This document shows positions 42,886-51,811 of a stretch of 64,000 nt of DNA, one piece after another. A program made the translations under genes and the position numbers. The notes beneath the pieces are model-generated. The model was given only the letters and a program-made list of their open reading frames with translations, was not told where the DNA came from and did not search any database. The first letter of the stretch is position 1. Each line of letters begins with the position of its first letter. Source of the DNA: Anaeroplasma sp902783745 (GTDB lineage Bacteria > Bacillota_I > Bacilli_A > Acholeplasmatales > Anaeroplasmataceae); assembly GCA_946617655.1 (NCBI GenBank), contig CAMOKL010000001.1:124001-188000 (forward strand), in the 5' to 3' direction.

Positions 42886-44310
42886 TTATAATGTTCTTCT
42901 AATTACAAAATCCTTCATCTTGTAATGTTCATTTTCAACCATATCATTTAATATATTGAAATAATAACCTTTTTCACTCGCTTGAATGATACAATATACT
43001 ACCATCATGAATACATCATCTGGAGTATCGAAATCAATTATATCTGAAGCCTTAAACTCTCCATTTACTTCATGGTCTTCTAAGAATTTAGCAATTTCAT
43101 CTTCATTGTAATTGCTCTTGAACTGAGCCATAAATTCTTCGTCAAGTTCAAATCCATCAAGTCCAACTTCATCTAAAACCTGATTGTAATTTCTTGCATA
43201 TCCACCACGAGGTTGATATAAAGATTTTTCTTGATCATAGATTTTATATAAAGGTAAGTTATAAAGACCTTCAATGATTCTCATACACTTATCAATCTTA
43301 TCTTCTTTCTTAGACTTCTTAATGAAATTTAAGATTGTATTAAGCTTACCAATTGTATTATCATCCTCAGATAATAAGAATTTAACTTTACCAATAGTAG
43401 AATTGATATAATCTCTATTCTTTCTATCGATTTCAGAAATAAATTCTTCTAATGCATTAAATGCATCAATTACTTCATCAATATTTCTTACAGCCTTTGC
43501 AACTGCTTGTTCATGATTTTGAGTAACTGGTACATAATTAATTGCAACATCATTAATGATTTCTTCATTAGCTTGCATATTTTGAAGCTTAGTGATAATT
43601 GCTAGACGATATCTATCAATGTTATCTGAAATCTTTAACTTAACATACATATTATCATATACGTTAGTCTTATAATCCATCAACTTTTCCATTAGATCTT
43701 TTAATTCGTTATTATTAACAACAGAATTAATATAATCCTTCATTCTTGCATCAAGTCTTCTTATTGCTCTAATAAGTTGTCTTGTATCTTGATATACAAT
43801 ATTAAAAGTCAAACCATAATCTTGAATATCTTCTTGATTTAGAATTGAATAAATTGAATAGATGTAACCTTGATACTCATTTGGATTAACATAATCATCT
43901 GGTAATTCATCTTCAGAATATTCAACTGCTGGATAGGCATTAATTATTGCCTCGCAGATTGTAATTGCGACATCACTGAAATTTAGTATTTCATCATAGT
44001 CGTTAGATACATCTACATATATCCATCCTGTTTCTTCCATTTTTCTTAATATAAAGTTTGCAAGTTCTCTAGTACTTCTTGGACTAGCTTCTTCATCTTC
44101 TTTGTCGTCTTCTTCAACGTCATAAAGATATTGTTTATTAGTATCTAAGAAATACACAAGATCATCTACTACTACCTTTTTGTCGATACCTAAGATTGTA
44201 CCTGTTTCATATACTTTAAATACTTGAAGTATACTTGCTAGATAAATTCTTCTGTTCTTTGATGATAGTAGTGAGAAAAAATTATCTGGGACCATATCGA
44301 AAAAATCCAT
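42886..44310 (-). CDS. jetA: JetA/MksF-like kleisin subunit
   Basis: 474 aa. The N-terminal winged-helix begins MDFFDMVPDNFFSLLSSKNRRIYLASIL, the characteristic opening of the Wadjet JetA family. A helical middle follows, with GWIYVDVSNDYDEILNFSD and a long coiled region at about 200-330, and then a C-terminal domain. It should act as the kleisin linking the two SMC heads. First gene of the operon, with promoter at 44346-44374 and AGGGGGAT upstream. The middle holds acidic EDDKEDEEASP, which may be a flexible linker. Confidence 0.9.
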   Translation of the reverse strand: MDFFDMVPDNFFSLLSSKNRRIYLASILQVFKVYETGTILGIDKKVVVDDLVYFLDTNKQYLYDVEEDDKEDEEASPRSTRELANFILRKMEETGWIYVDVSNDYDEILNFSDVAITICEAIINAYPAVEYSEDELPDDYVNPNEYQGYIYSIYSILNQEDIQDYGLTFNIVYQDTRQLIRAIRRLDARMKDYINSVVNNNELKDLMEKLMDYKTNVYDNMYVKLKISDNIDRYRLAIITKLQNMQANEEIINDVAINYVPVTQNHEQAVAKAVRNIDEVIDAFNALEEFISEIDRKNRDYINSTIGKVKFLLSEDDNTIGKLNTILNFIKKSKKEDKIDKCMRIIEGLYNLPLYKIYDQEKSLYQPRGGYARNYNQVLDEVGLDGFELDEEFMAQFKSNYNEDEIAKFLEDHEVNGEFKASDIIDFDTPDDVFMMVVYCIIQASEKGYYFNILNDMVENEHYKMKDFVIRRTL

Positions 44311-44345
44311 TTTAGCCTATCCCCCTACATAAAATATATATTTTT

Positions 44346-44374
44346 ATTTTAACAAAATAATAATATATTTTCAA
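44346..44374 (-). promoter_or_regulatory. Promoter of jetABC-sepF
   Basis: Minus strand TTGAAA (complement at 44369-44374), 17-nt spacer, TAAAAT (complement at 44346-44351), 36 nt upstream of jetA. Confidence 0.75.
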
Positions 44375-44448
44375 TGTTATTAGCGGACTTTTCTCGCAAA
44401 ATACGGCACTTTTTTTGATTTTTTTTAGTATTTTTTTCGATAAAAGAA

Positions 44449-44474
44449 AAAACAGGATTTATAAATCCTGTTTT
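44449..44474 (-). terminator. Terminator after ychF
   Basis: AAAACAGGATTTATAAATCCTGTTTT palindrome (12-13 bp, near loopless), followed by TTCTTTT on the minus strand; 20 nt past the ychF stop. Confidence 0.85.
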
Positions 44475-44494
44475 CATTCTGTTTTCATAATTTA

Positions 44495-45595
44495 TTATAC
44501 ATTAAACTTAAATAGCATTATATCGCCATCTTGAACAATATAATCTTTTCCTTCTTGTCTAACAAGACCAGCTTCCTTAGCCTTTAAAGCTGAACCTGTT
44601 TTAATTAAATCATCATAAGATACTGTTTCAGCGCGAATGAATCCTTTTTGGAAATCTGTATGAATTACACCAGCACATTCAGGTGCATACATTCCTTTCT
44701 TAAAAGTCCATGCTCTACATTCATCAGGTCCTGTAGTAAAGAATGTTGCATAACCTAATAAATCATATGTTGCTCTAATTAATTTATTTAAGCCTGGTTC
44801 TTCTACACCATAATCTGCTAAGAATGCCTTTTTATCTTCATCATCCAATACAGCTAATTGAGATTCAATTTCAGCTGATATTGCAATACAACCAGCACCA
44901 GTCTTATCAGCATAAGCTTTTAATTTTTGAAAGTTTTCATCACCAGATGCATAAGCAATAAATTCTTCTGCAACATTACCAACATATAAAATTGGTTTTG
45001 CAGTTAAGAAATTATATGCATCAACATATTTTCTTTCTTCATCTTCAAATTTAAGCTCACGAACAGCTTTTTCATTTTCTAATGCTTCTTTTATTCTTGT
45101 TAAAATCTCATATTCCTTTGCAGCATCATCAACCTTAGATTGAGCCTTCTTTGCAATTTTTTGGATACGAGTTTCAACCTGAGCTAAATCTGATAAAATT
45201 AATTCAATATTAATAATTTCAATATCTCTAATTGGGTCAACTCCACCTTCTACATGTGTAACATTAGAATCCTCAAAACATCTTACTACTTCAACGATTG
45301 CATTACAGTTTCTAATATTACCTAAGAATTGGTTTCCTAATCCTTCACCCTTAGAAGCCCCTTTAACAAGACCTGCGATATCTGTAAATTCACATACTGC
45401 AGGAATAGTCTTCTTTGGATTATACATTTTTGATAATACCCATAATCTATCATCAGGTACTTCTACCATACCTACATTTGGTTCAATTGTTGCGAAAGGG
45501 TAATTTGCAGCTAATGCACCAGCCTTAGTTATTGCGTTAAATAATGTTGACTTACCAACGTTAGGAAGTCCAACAATTCCTGCTGTTAATGCCAT
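44495..45595 (-). CDS. ychF: Ribosome-binding ATPase YchF
   Basis: 366 aa Obg-family P-loop protein that hydrolyses ATP. G1 is GLPNVGKSTLFNAIT, G3 is FTDIAGLVKGASKGEGLGNQFL, and the G4 equivalent is in PILYVGNV (NKxD replaced, the basis for ATP preference). The C-terminal TGS domain carries FTTGPDECRAWTFKKG and ends QDGDIMLFKFNV. ATG 45595 follows AAGGAGAATAGTTAAA. Monocistronic. Confidence 0.97.
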   Translation of the reverse strand: MALTAGIVGLPNVGKSTLFNAITKAGALAANYPFATIEPNVGMVEVPDDRLWVLSKMYNPKKTIPAVCEFTDIAGLVKGASKGEGLGNQFLGNIRNCNAIVEVVRCFEDSNVTHVEGGVDPIRDIEIINIELILSDLAQVETRIQKIAKKAQSKVDDAAKEYEILTRIKEALENEKAVRELKFEDEERKYVDAYNFLTAKPILYVGNVAEEFIAYASGDENFQKLKAYADKTGAGCIAISAEIESQLAVLDDEDKKAFLADYGVEEPGLNKLIRATYDLLGYATFFTTGPDECRAWTFKKGMYAPECAGVIHTDFQKGFIRAETVSYDDLIKTGSALKAKEAGLVRQEGKDYIVQDGDIMLFKFNV

Positions 45596-45689
45596 TTTAA
45601 CTATTCTCCTTAATTACTTATATTAATTACCTTATCCTTATATATATTAATATATATAGGAATAAACCTACTTAATTATAATTGTTTAT

Positions 45690-45750
45690 TTAAAAATAAA
45701 CAAGACCAAAAGACTTATATTTATTTTAAAAGATACTTTTGGTCCTGTTT
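45690..45750 (-). terminator. Terminator after pgcA
   Basis: AAACAAGACCAAAAG pairs with CTTTTGGTCCTGTTT (one mismatch) around a 23-nt loop, followed by T-rich sequence on the minus strand. It is likely the end of the his-pgcA transcript. Confidence 0.7.
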
Positions 45751-45754
45751 TATA

Positions 45755-47458
45755 TTATTTAATTAAATTTACAATTGCCATTAATTCATCTGTTAACTTC
45801 TTAACGATTGCATCTGCATCTTTTTCAGTTTGACCCTTAGCACCATAATATAATTTTAGTTTAGGTTCAGTTCCTGAAGGTCTTAATACAACCCAAGAAC
45901 CATCAGATAAATAATATTTAATAACATTTGATTTAGGTAAATTAATCTTAGACTTCTTATCATCAGTTTTACCGAATTCAGTATGAATGCCTAACATGCA
46001 ATCATCCTTTGCAGATATTTCAAATCCATCAAGCTTAATATCTGTAGTACGGAAGAAATCCATAATTCTCTTTATCTTAGCTTGTCCTTCTAAGCCTTTT
46101 AATACGATATTAGTAATACCTTCTTTATAATATCCATACTTCTTATAAATTTCTTCTAAGGCATCGTATAAATCCATGCCTTTTTCAAAATAATAAGCAG
46201 CAGCTTCACAAAGCATTAAAATGGCTTGAATTGAATCTTTATCACGAACACATGGTGAAACTAAGCATCCATATGATTCTTCAAATCCAAATACATATTC
46301 ACCCTTGCCCATATCAACCATCTCATGAGCCTTTTCACCAATGAACTTAAATCCAGTTAAAGTGATTTCAGTCTTAATACCATAATCAGCTGCGATTATA
46401 GATGGTAGAGTAGATGAAACGTTTGTTGTGAAAATATATCCATCTTCTTTTGGTAATGTATTTAATTCTTTTCTAGTTTTTAAAATATAATCTAATATAA
46501 TTGCGGCTGTTTGGTTACCTGTGAATAAATAATATTCTCCATTGTGTTCAACAGCAATACCTAAACGGTCAGCATCTGGGTCAGTTGCAAGACAAATCTT
46601 AGCGCCAATCTTCTTTGCAAGTTCAATAGATTCATCATAAGCTTCTTTATTTTCTGGGTTAGATGTTTTAACACCACTGAAGTCAGGATCACATGTCATT
46701 TGTTCCTTAACTGGAGTAACATCATATCCTTCACTTCTTAATACATCAGCGGCAAATACTTGTCCTGTACCATGAAGTGGAGTATATGTTAACTTAAAGT
46801 TCTTCTTTAAGTTAGGTCTTAAGATGATCTTCTTTACTTCCTTAATATAAGCTTCATCAACTTCTTTTCCAATATAATGAATTAAGTCATGATTTAAAGA
46901 TGTTTCAATATTGAAATAATCCTTAATTTCATCAATCTTCTTAATTACCTTATCTGCATCAGCAGGAACTAACTGACATCCAGTTTCATCATAAATCTTA
47001 TATCCGTTATATTCTTTAGGATTATGTGATGCAGTAATCATAATACCACCAATACAATTGAAATATCTTACTGCGTAAGATAATTCAGGAGTAGGTCTTA
47101 AAGCCTCAAATAAAAATACTCTAAATCCTAATGAAGATAAAACTTCAGCTGAAATCCTTGCAAATTCCTTAGATTGATGACGATTATCATGAGAAATTGC
47201 AACACCCTTTTGTAAAGCAGTATCACTCTTTTCCTTTAAATAGCGACCGAATCCTAAAGTTGCTTTAGCAACAATATAAATATTCATTCTATTTGTACCA
47301 GCACCAAGTACACCTCTCATTCCACCAGTACCGAAAGCTAAATCATCTGTAAAAGCGTCTTTTAGCTCCTTTTCATCCATAGAATCAAGTTCAGCTTTCA
47401 AAGCCTTATCTAAGTCCTTATAATTCTTCCATAATTCTACTTTTTCTAAATATCCCAT
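45755..47458 (-). CDS. pgcA: Phosphoglucomutase / phosphomannomutase
   Basis: 567 aa alpha-D-phosphohexomutase. The active-site Ser is in ITASHNPKEYNG, the metal loop is DPDADRLGIAV, sugar binding is FGFEESYG, and phosphate binding is RPSGTEPKLKLYY, the four domain signatures in order. It interconverts glucose-1-P and glucose-6-P. It starts 18 nt after hisIE with no terminator, so it may read from the his operon. ATG 47458 follows AGGAGG. Confidence 0.95.
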   Translation of the reverse strand: MGYLEKVELWKNYKDLDKALKAELDSMDEKELKDAFTDDLAFGTGGMRGVLGAGTNRMNIYIVAKATLGFGRYLKEKSDTALQKGVAISHDNRHQSKEFARISAEVLSSLGFRVFLFEALRPTPELSYAVRYFNCIGGIMITASHNPKEYNGYKIYDETGCQLVPADADKVIKKIDEIKDYFNIETSLNHDLIHYIGKEVDEAYIKEVKKIILRPNLKKNFKLTYTPLHGTGQVFAADVLRSEGYDVTPVKEQMTCDPDFSGVKTSNPENKEAYDESIELAKKIGAKICLATDPDADRLGIAVEHNGEYYLFTGNQTAAIILDYILKTRKELNTLPKEDGYIFTTNVSSTLPSIIAADYGIKTEITLTGFKFIGEKAHEMVDMGKGEYVFGFEESYGCLVSPCVRDKDSIQAILMLCEAAAYYFEKGMDLYDALEEIYKKYGYYKEGITNIVLKGLEGQAKIKRIMDFFRTTDIKLDGFEISAKDDCMLGIHTEFGKTDDKKSKINLPKSNVIKYYLSDGSWVVLRPSGTEPKLKLYYGAKGQTEKDADAIVKKLTDELMAIVNLIK

Positions 47459-47476
47459 AACTCTAACTACCTCCTA

Positions 47477-48124
47477 TTATCTGTTTTTTAATTCATCAAA
47501 AACTTCTTGCCATGAAATATCTTTTGTCTGCATTTCTACAGTTAAATGATAAATTAAATCAGCAATTTCACCAACAATTTCAGGTTTCTTGCCATCTTTA
47601 AATGCGATAATCGTTTCAGTTGATTCTTCTCCAACCTTCTTTAAAATCTTATTATCGCCTTTTTCAATTAAATAATTTGTATATGAACCAGGTACTGGAT
47701 TTTTAATTCTATCATTAATAGTTGCTTCAAGATTAAATAATTCAATATCAGATTTTTCAATCTTAACTCTATTAACCTTAACATCAACATCCTCATCTAA
47801 ATCTCTATAGAAGCATGTTGCATGACCTGTATGACAAGAAATTCCACCTTCTTGCTCAACTTGGAATAATAAAGCATCTCCATCACAATCAATAGATAAG
47901 CCTTTCATATGTTGATAGTATCCAGAAGTTTCGCCTTTTCTCCATAATTCATTACGGCTTCTTGAAAAATAATACATTTCTTTTGTTTCTAAAGTCTTTT
48001 CTAATGCTTCTCGATTCATATATGCAACCATTCTAATTTTTTTAGCATGAGCATCTTGAATAACGCAAACAACTAATCCCTTATCATCAAATTTTACTGT
48101 ATCTAAAATTTCTTGCTTTGTCAT
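47477..48124 (-). CDS. hisIE: Bifunctional phosphoribosyl-AMP cyclohydrolase / phosphoribosyl-ATP pyrophosphatase
   Basis: 215 aa fusion catalysing histidine steps 2 and 3. HisI (about 1-115): VAYMNREALEKTLETKEMYYFSRSR, then the metal site GDALLFQVEQ...CHTGHATCFYR. HisE (about 125-215): LEATINDRI, KKVGEESTETIIAFKD and the EIADLIYHLTVEM helix. Last gene of the his operon; 4-nt overlap with hisF. Confidence 0.96.
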   Translation of the reverse strand: MTKQEILDTVKFDDKGLVVCVIQDAHAKKIRMVAYMNREALEKTLETKEMYYFSRSRNELWRKGETSGYYQHMKGLSIDCDGDALLFQVEQEGGISCHTGHATCFYRDLDEDVDVKVNRVKIEKSDIELFNLEATINDRIKNPVPGSYTNYLIEKGDNKILKKVGEESTETIIAFKDGKKPEIVGEIADLIYHLTVEMQTKDISWQEVFDELKNR

Positions 48125-48876
48125 ATTCTAACCTCTACACCCTTACTATTTAAATAATTCTTCAAATCTTTTATTTCTAGTTCTTTAAAATGGAATAGTG
48201 ATGCTGCAAGTCCAGCATCAGCCTTACCTTTAGTAAAAACATCATAAAAGTCTTCTTTTGATCCTGCACCACCTGATGCGATTACAGGAATATTTACAGC
48301 ACTTGATACTAATGAAGTTAAATTAAGTTCAAAGCCTTTCTTAGTACCATCAGCATCCATACTAGTTAATAATATTTCACCAGCACCTAAGCTTTCAACC
48401 TTTTTAGCCCATTCTACCGCATCAAGACCAGTCTTATTTCTTCCACCTTCAGTATAAACCTCATAGAATTCTCCATTCCATTTTGCATCTATTGCAACAA
48501 CGATGCATTGGTTACCATACTTTTGTGCTCCTTCTTTTATTAAAGAAGGATTATGTACTGCGCTTGAATTGATAGATACCTTATCAGCTCCAGCCATTAA
48601 AATATCATGTATATCATCAATAGTTTTAATTCCTCCACCTACAGTTAAAGGAATAAATACATTAGCTGCAGCTTTCTTAATTACATCTATTAGGATTCCT
48701 CTTTTTTCATATGAAGCTGTGATATCTAAAAAAACAACTTCATCTGCACCTAAATCAGAATAACATTTTGCCTGTACTACAGGATCACCTGCATCAATTA
48801 GGTTTAAAAAGTTTACACCTTTTACTACTCTACCTTCCTTAAGATCAAGGCATGGTATGATTCTTTTTGTTAACAT
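48121..48876 (-). CDS. hisF: Imidazole glycerol phosphate synthase, cyclase subunit
   Basis: 251 aa TIM barrel. KRIIPCLDLKEGRVVKGVNF at the N-terminus with the catalytic Asp (CLDLK), LTVGGGI, ADKVSINSSAV, VVAIDAKW and ILLTSMDADGT with the second catalytic Asp, then ASGGAGS. Works with HisH to make imidazole glycerol phosphate and AICAR. Confidence 0.97.
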   Translation of the reverse strand: MLTKRIIPCLDLKEGRVVKGVNFLNLIDAGDPVVQAKCYSDLGADEVVFLDITASYEKRGILIDVIKKAAANVFIPLTVGGGIKTIDDIHDILMAGADKVSINSSAVHNPSLIKEGAQKYGNQCIVVAIDAKWNGEFYEVYTEGGRNKTGLDAVEWAKKVESLGAGEILLTSMDADGTKKGFELNLTSLVSSAVNIPVIASGGAGSKEDFYDVFTKGKADAGLAASLFHFKELEIKDLKNYLNSKGVEVRI

Positions 48877-48885
48877 ATATGCCTC

Positions 48886-49593
48886 CTAATCCTCATAGCT
48901 TAATGCTTCTTTTAAATTAATTTCTCCAGCATATAATGACTTACCTAATATTATACCTTCACAGCCAATTTCTTTACAAGCCTTAACGTCATTAATTGAT
49001 TTAGCTCCTCCTGATGCAACAATATTTAAGCCAGTTTCATCAATCATCTTCTTAGTTTGTTCTTGATTAATACCTTCTAATGTTCCATCTTTAGAAATGT
49101 CTGTAAAAATAATTGTTTTTACACCAATCTTTTTTAATGAATTTGCAAAATCAATTGCATAAAGCTTTGTATCATTTAACCAACCGTGTGTTTTAACTAT
49201 TAAATTCATACAATCAATTCCAACAACAATTTTATCAGAACCAAATTTATCAATTGCTTCTTTAACAAAATCTAAATTTAAAGCACTTGAACCTAGTATT
49301 ACTCTTTTTAAACCTAAATCTAGTAATACTTTAATATGTTCTATAGTTCTAATTCCACCGCCAAGTTCAGCATCAATTCCTGTAGATAAAATTGCTTTAA
49401 CAGCTTCTAGGTTTTCGAATTTGCCATCCTTTGCTCCATCTAAATCAACAAGATGAAGAAATGTTGCACCTTCTTTTTTGAATTGCTCTGCAATCTCTTT
49501 TGGGCTTCCGTATGTTGTTACTTGATTATAATCACCTTTGTATAATCTTACTGCATTACCAAGGTGTAAGTCTATTGCTGGGTAAATTTTCAT
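48886..49593 (-). CDS. hisA: ProFAR isomerase
   Basis: 235 aa TIM barrel homologous to HisF. YPAIDLHLGNAVRLYKGD opens with the catalytic Asp, followed by LVDLDGA, ELGGGIR, VILGSSAL, IVVGIDCMN, IIFTDISKDGT and VASGGAKS. Located between hisH and hisF. Confidence 0.96.
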   Translation of the reverse strand: MKIYPAIDLHLGNAVRLYKGDYNQVTTYGSPKEIAEQFKKEGATFLHLVDLDGAKDGKFENLEAVKAILSTGIDAELGGGIRTIEHIKVLLDLGLKRVILGSSALNLDFVKEAIDKFGSDKIVVGIDCMNLIVKTHGWLNDTKLYAIDFANSLKKIGVKTIIFTDISKDGTLEGINQEQTKKMIDETGLNIVASGGAKSINDVKACKEIGCEGIILGKSLYAGEINLKEALSYED

Positions 49594-49595
49594 TT

Positions 49596-50204
49596 TTATA
49601 ATTCTCCGAAATTCTTTAAGATTTCTAATCCAACATTACCTGATTTTTCAGGATGAAATTGTGTTGCATATACATTGCCACGTCTAACAACAGAAACATA
49701 TTCTACTCCTGCGTATGTAGTTAATGCAGATGCATCTTTACTCTTAGGGCAATAATATGAATGCACAAAGTATACATATTTACCATCTAAGCCTTTTAAT
49801 AAAGGATTATCATCTATTACTTTAATTTGATTCCAACCCATATGAGGAATCTTATATTTTACTCCATCAACAACATCATTAAATCTAATGATTTCGCCTT
49901 CTAGAATACCAAGTCCATCATGAACTCCATATTCATAGTCACGTTCAAATAGCATTTGCATACCAACGCATATGCCAAGTATTGGAGTATTTTTCTTTAT
50001 AGCTTCATTAATAACTTTATCGAAACCATATTTTTTAAATGTATTTATTGCATCACTAAATGCACCAACACCTGGTAAAATAATTTTATCAGCTGATAAA
50101 ATAACATCTTTATCAGATGTAATTACATTTGAAATACCTAAATGATCTAATGCATTTTTTACAGAGCCAAGGTTCCCGATGCCATAATCCATAATAGCAA
50201 TCAT
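49596..50204 (-). CDS. hisH: Imidazole glycerol phosphate synthase, glutamine amidotransferase subunit
   Basis: 202 aa class I glutaminase. The nucleophilic Cys is in GICVGMQMLFE, the oxyanion region is GVGAFSD and HMGWN, and the His/Glu are in FHPEKSG. Supplies ammonia to HisF. It overlaps hisB by one base. Confidence 0.97.
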   Translation of the reverse strand: MIAIMDYGIGNLGSVKNALDHLGISNVITSDKDVILSADKIILPGVGAFSDAINTFKKYGFDKVINEAIKKNTPILGICVGMQMLFERDYEYGVHDGLGILEGEIIRFNDVVDGVKYKIPHMGWNQIKVIDDNPLLKGLDGKYVYFVHSYYCPKSKDASALTTYAGVEYVSVVRRGNVYATQFHPEKSGNVGLEILKNFGEL

Positions 50205-50791
50205 TAAATCACACCCTTTGTAGTAAGGCTGCCCTTAATGTCTTTATTAATTCTAATTGCGTCTCTTAAACACTTAGCAAGTGCTTTAAACATAGCTTCT
50301 ATAATATGGTGAGCATTTTGTCCTCTAAAAACAACAAAATGTAGATTAATCATTGCATTATCAGCAAATGATCTAAAGAATTCATCTGTTGTTTGAGTTT
50401 CAAAATCTCCACATTTATCACAATCAAATTTAGCATCACTTTCATAATATGCTCTACCACAAAGGTCAACAGCACACATAACTAATGCATCATCCATTGC
50501 CATAGTAAATGATGAATATCTTTGAATTCCATCCTTATTAGATAATGCTTTATTAAAAGCCATACCTAAAACAATTCCTGAATCCTCAACTGAATGATGT
50601 GTATCTACATTTAAATCACCATTACATGTAAAATCAAGATTAAATCCACCATGCTTAGTCAAAGTATTTAACATATGATCAAAGAAACCAATTCCTGTGT
50701 TAAGATTAGCAATGCCTTCACCATCAAGCTCTAGCTGGCATTTAATATTAGTTTCTTTTGTTTTTCTTTCTACAATACCACTATTTCGCAT
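50204..50791 (-). CDS. hisB: Imidazoleglycerol-phosphate dehydratase
   Basis: 195 aa, monofunctional (no fused histidinol phosphatase). The Mn-binding motifs are GFFDHMLNTLTKHGG, THHSVEDSGI, and QNAHHIIEAMFKA near the C-terminus. It overlaps hisC by 11 nt. Confidence 0.97.
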   Translation of the reverse strand: MRNSGIVERKTKETNIKCQLELDGEGIANLNTGIGFFDHMLNTLTKHGGFNLDFTCNGDLNVDTHHSVEDSGIVLGMAFNKALSNKDGIQRYSSFTMAMDDALVMCAVDLCGRAYYESDAKFDCDKCGDFETQTTDEFFRSFADNAMINLHFVVFRGQNAHHIIEAMFKALAKCLRDAIRINKDIKGSLTTKGVI

Positions 50792-51806
50792 TTCTTAATA
50801 CCTCCAAGAATTTATCATTTTCTTCTTTTGTACCAACACAAGGTCTATAAGTACCTTCTTTAAAACGTCTAATGTATATTTTGTTTTTTAATAGTTCTTG
50901 ATAATACTTATCATCCATATTCATATATATGAAATTAGCTTGTGTAGGATATACCTTAAACCCCATATTCTTTAATTCATTGTAAACCCTAGTTCTTTCA
51001 GATTTAATTAATTCAAGCTGAGGCTTATATAAATCTACATTCTCAATTGCAATTTTAGCCATAATTTGAGACATAGTTGTAACTGAATATGGATCTTTAA
51101 TACAATTAATCATATCAATATTTTCTTTATTAGATATTGCATAACCAACTCTTAATGAAGGTAATGCCATATCCTTAGAAAATGTTCTATATGAAATAAC
51201 ATTATCATATTCCATTGCAATCTTTGTATAATCATTATCTGAAAAATTGATATATGCTAAATCTAATAAAATAAGCTTATCAGTAGATTCTATTAATCTT
51301 CTAATTTCATCTTCAGTAAAATACTGACCAGTTGGATTATTTGGTGAACATACAACAACCGCTTTTGCATCAGATGTTTTGATTTTAGAAATCATATCAT
51401 CAATATCAAAACGCATATTCTCATCACCAAATACAGGTTCATATATTGCGCCACATAATGTTGCAAAAACCTTATACATAGAAAATGCTGGTGTAAAACC
51501 TAAAATTTTTTCACCTGGTTCTAATACAGCTCTAAATGTTGATGATAATAATTCATCTGAACCTACACCAACAGTTACACAATTTGCATCAATTCCAAAA
51601 TGATTTGCAATTGCTTGATCTAATTCTCTTTCATCCATATCAGGATAACGATTAAATTCTATATTTTTTATAGCCTCATTAAATAATTCAATTATCTTTT
51701 TAGGAGGCTGATATGGGGATTCATTTGCGTTTAGAATAATACCATCAGTAATTAACGTTGAATGGTATACTTCCATTCCTGCAAATGATTTTTTCATATA
51801 CTTCAT
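50781..51806 (-). CDS. hisC: Histidinol-phosphate aminotransferase
   Basis: 341 aa PLP aminotransferase. ILNANESPYQPP at the N-terminus, GVGSDELL, CSPNNPTGQ, a Tyr in DLAYINF, and the PLP lysine in RTFSKDMALPSLRVGY. ATG 51806 is 5 nt after the hisD stop, with AAAGGAT inside hisD. Confidence 0.96.
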   Translation of the reverse strand: MKYMKKSFAGMEVYHSTLITDGIILNANESPYQPPKKIIELFNEAIKNIEFNRYPDMDERELDQAIANHFGIDANCVTVGVGSDELLSSTFRAVLEPGEKILGFTPAFSMYKVFATLCGAIYEPVFGDENMRFDIDDMISKIKTSDAKAVVVCSPNNPTGQYFTEDEIRRLIESTDKLILLDLAYINFSDNDYTKIAMEYDNVISYRTFSKDMALPSLRVGYAISNKENIDMINCIKDPYSVTTMSQIMAKIAIENVDLYKPQLELIKSERTRVYNELKNMGFKVYPTQANFIYMNMDDKYYQELLKNKIYIRRFKEGTYRPCVGTKEENDKFLEVLRNAK

Positions 51807-51811
51807 AGGGA

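Noticed and set aside
38697..44310. A complete Wadjet defence system
   Set aside because: Only jetA, jetB and jetC are recognised; no JetD-like toprim protein is in the window, so defence against plasmids should not be assumed.
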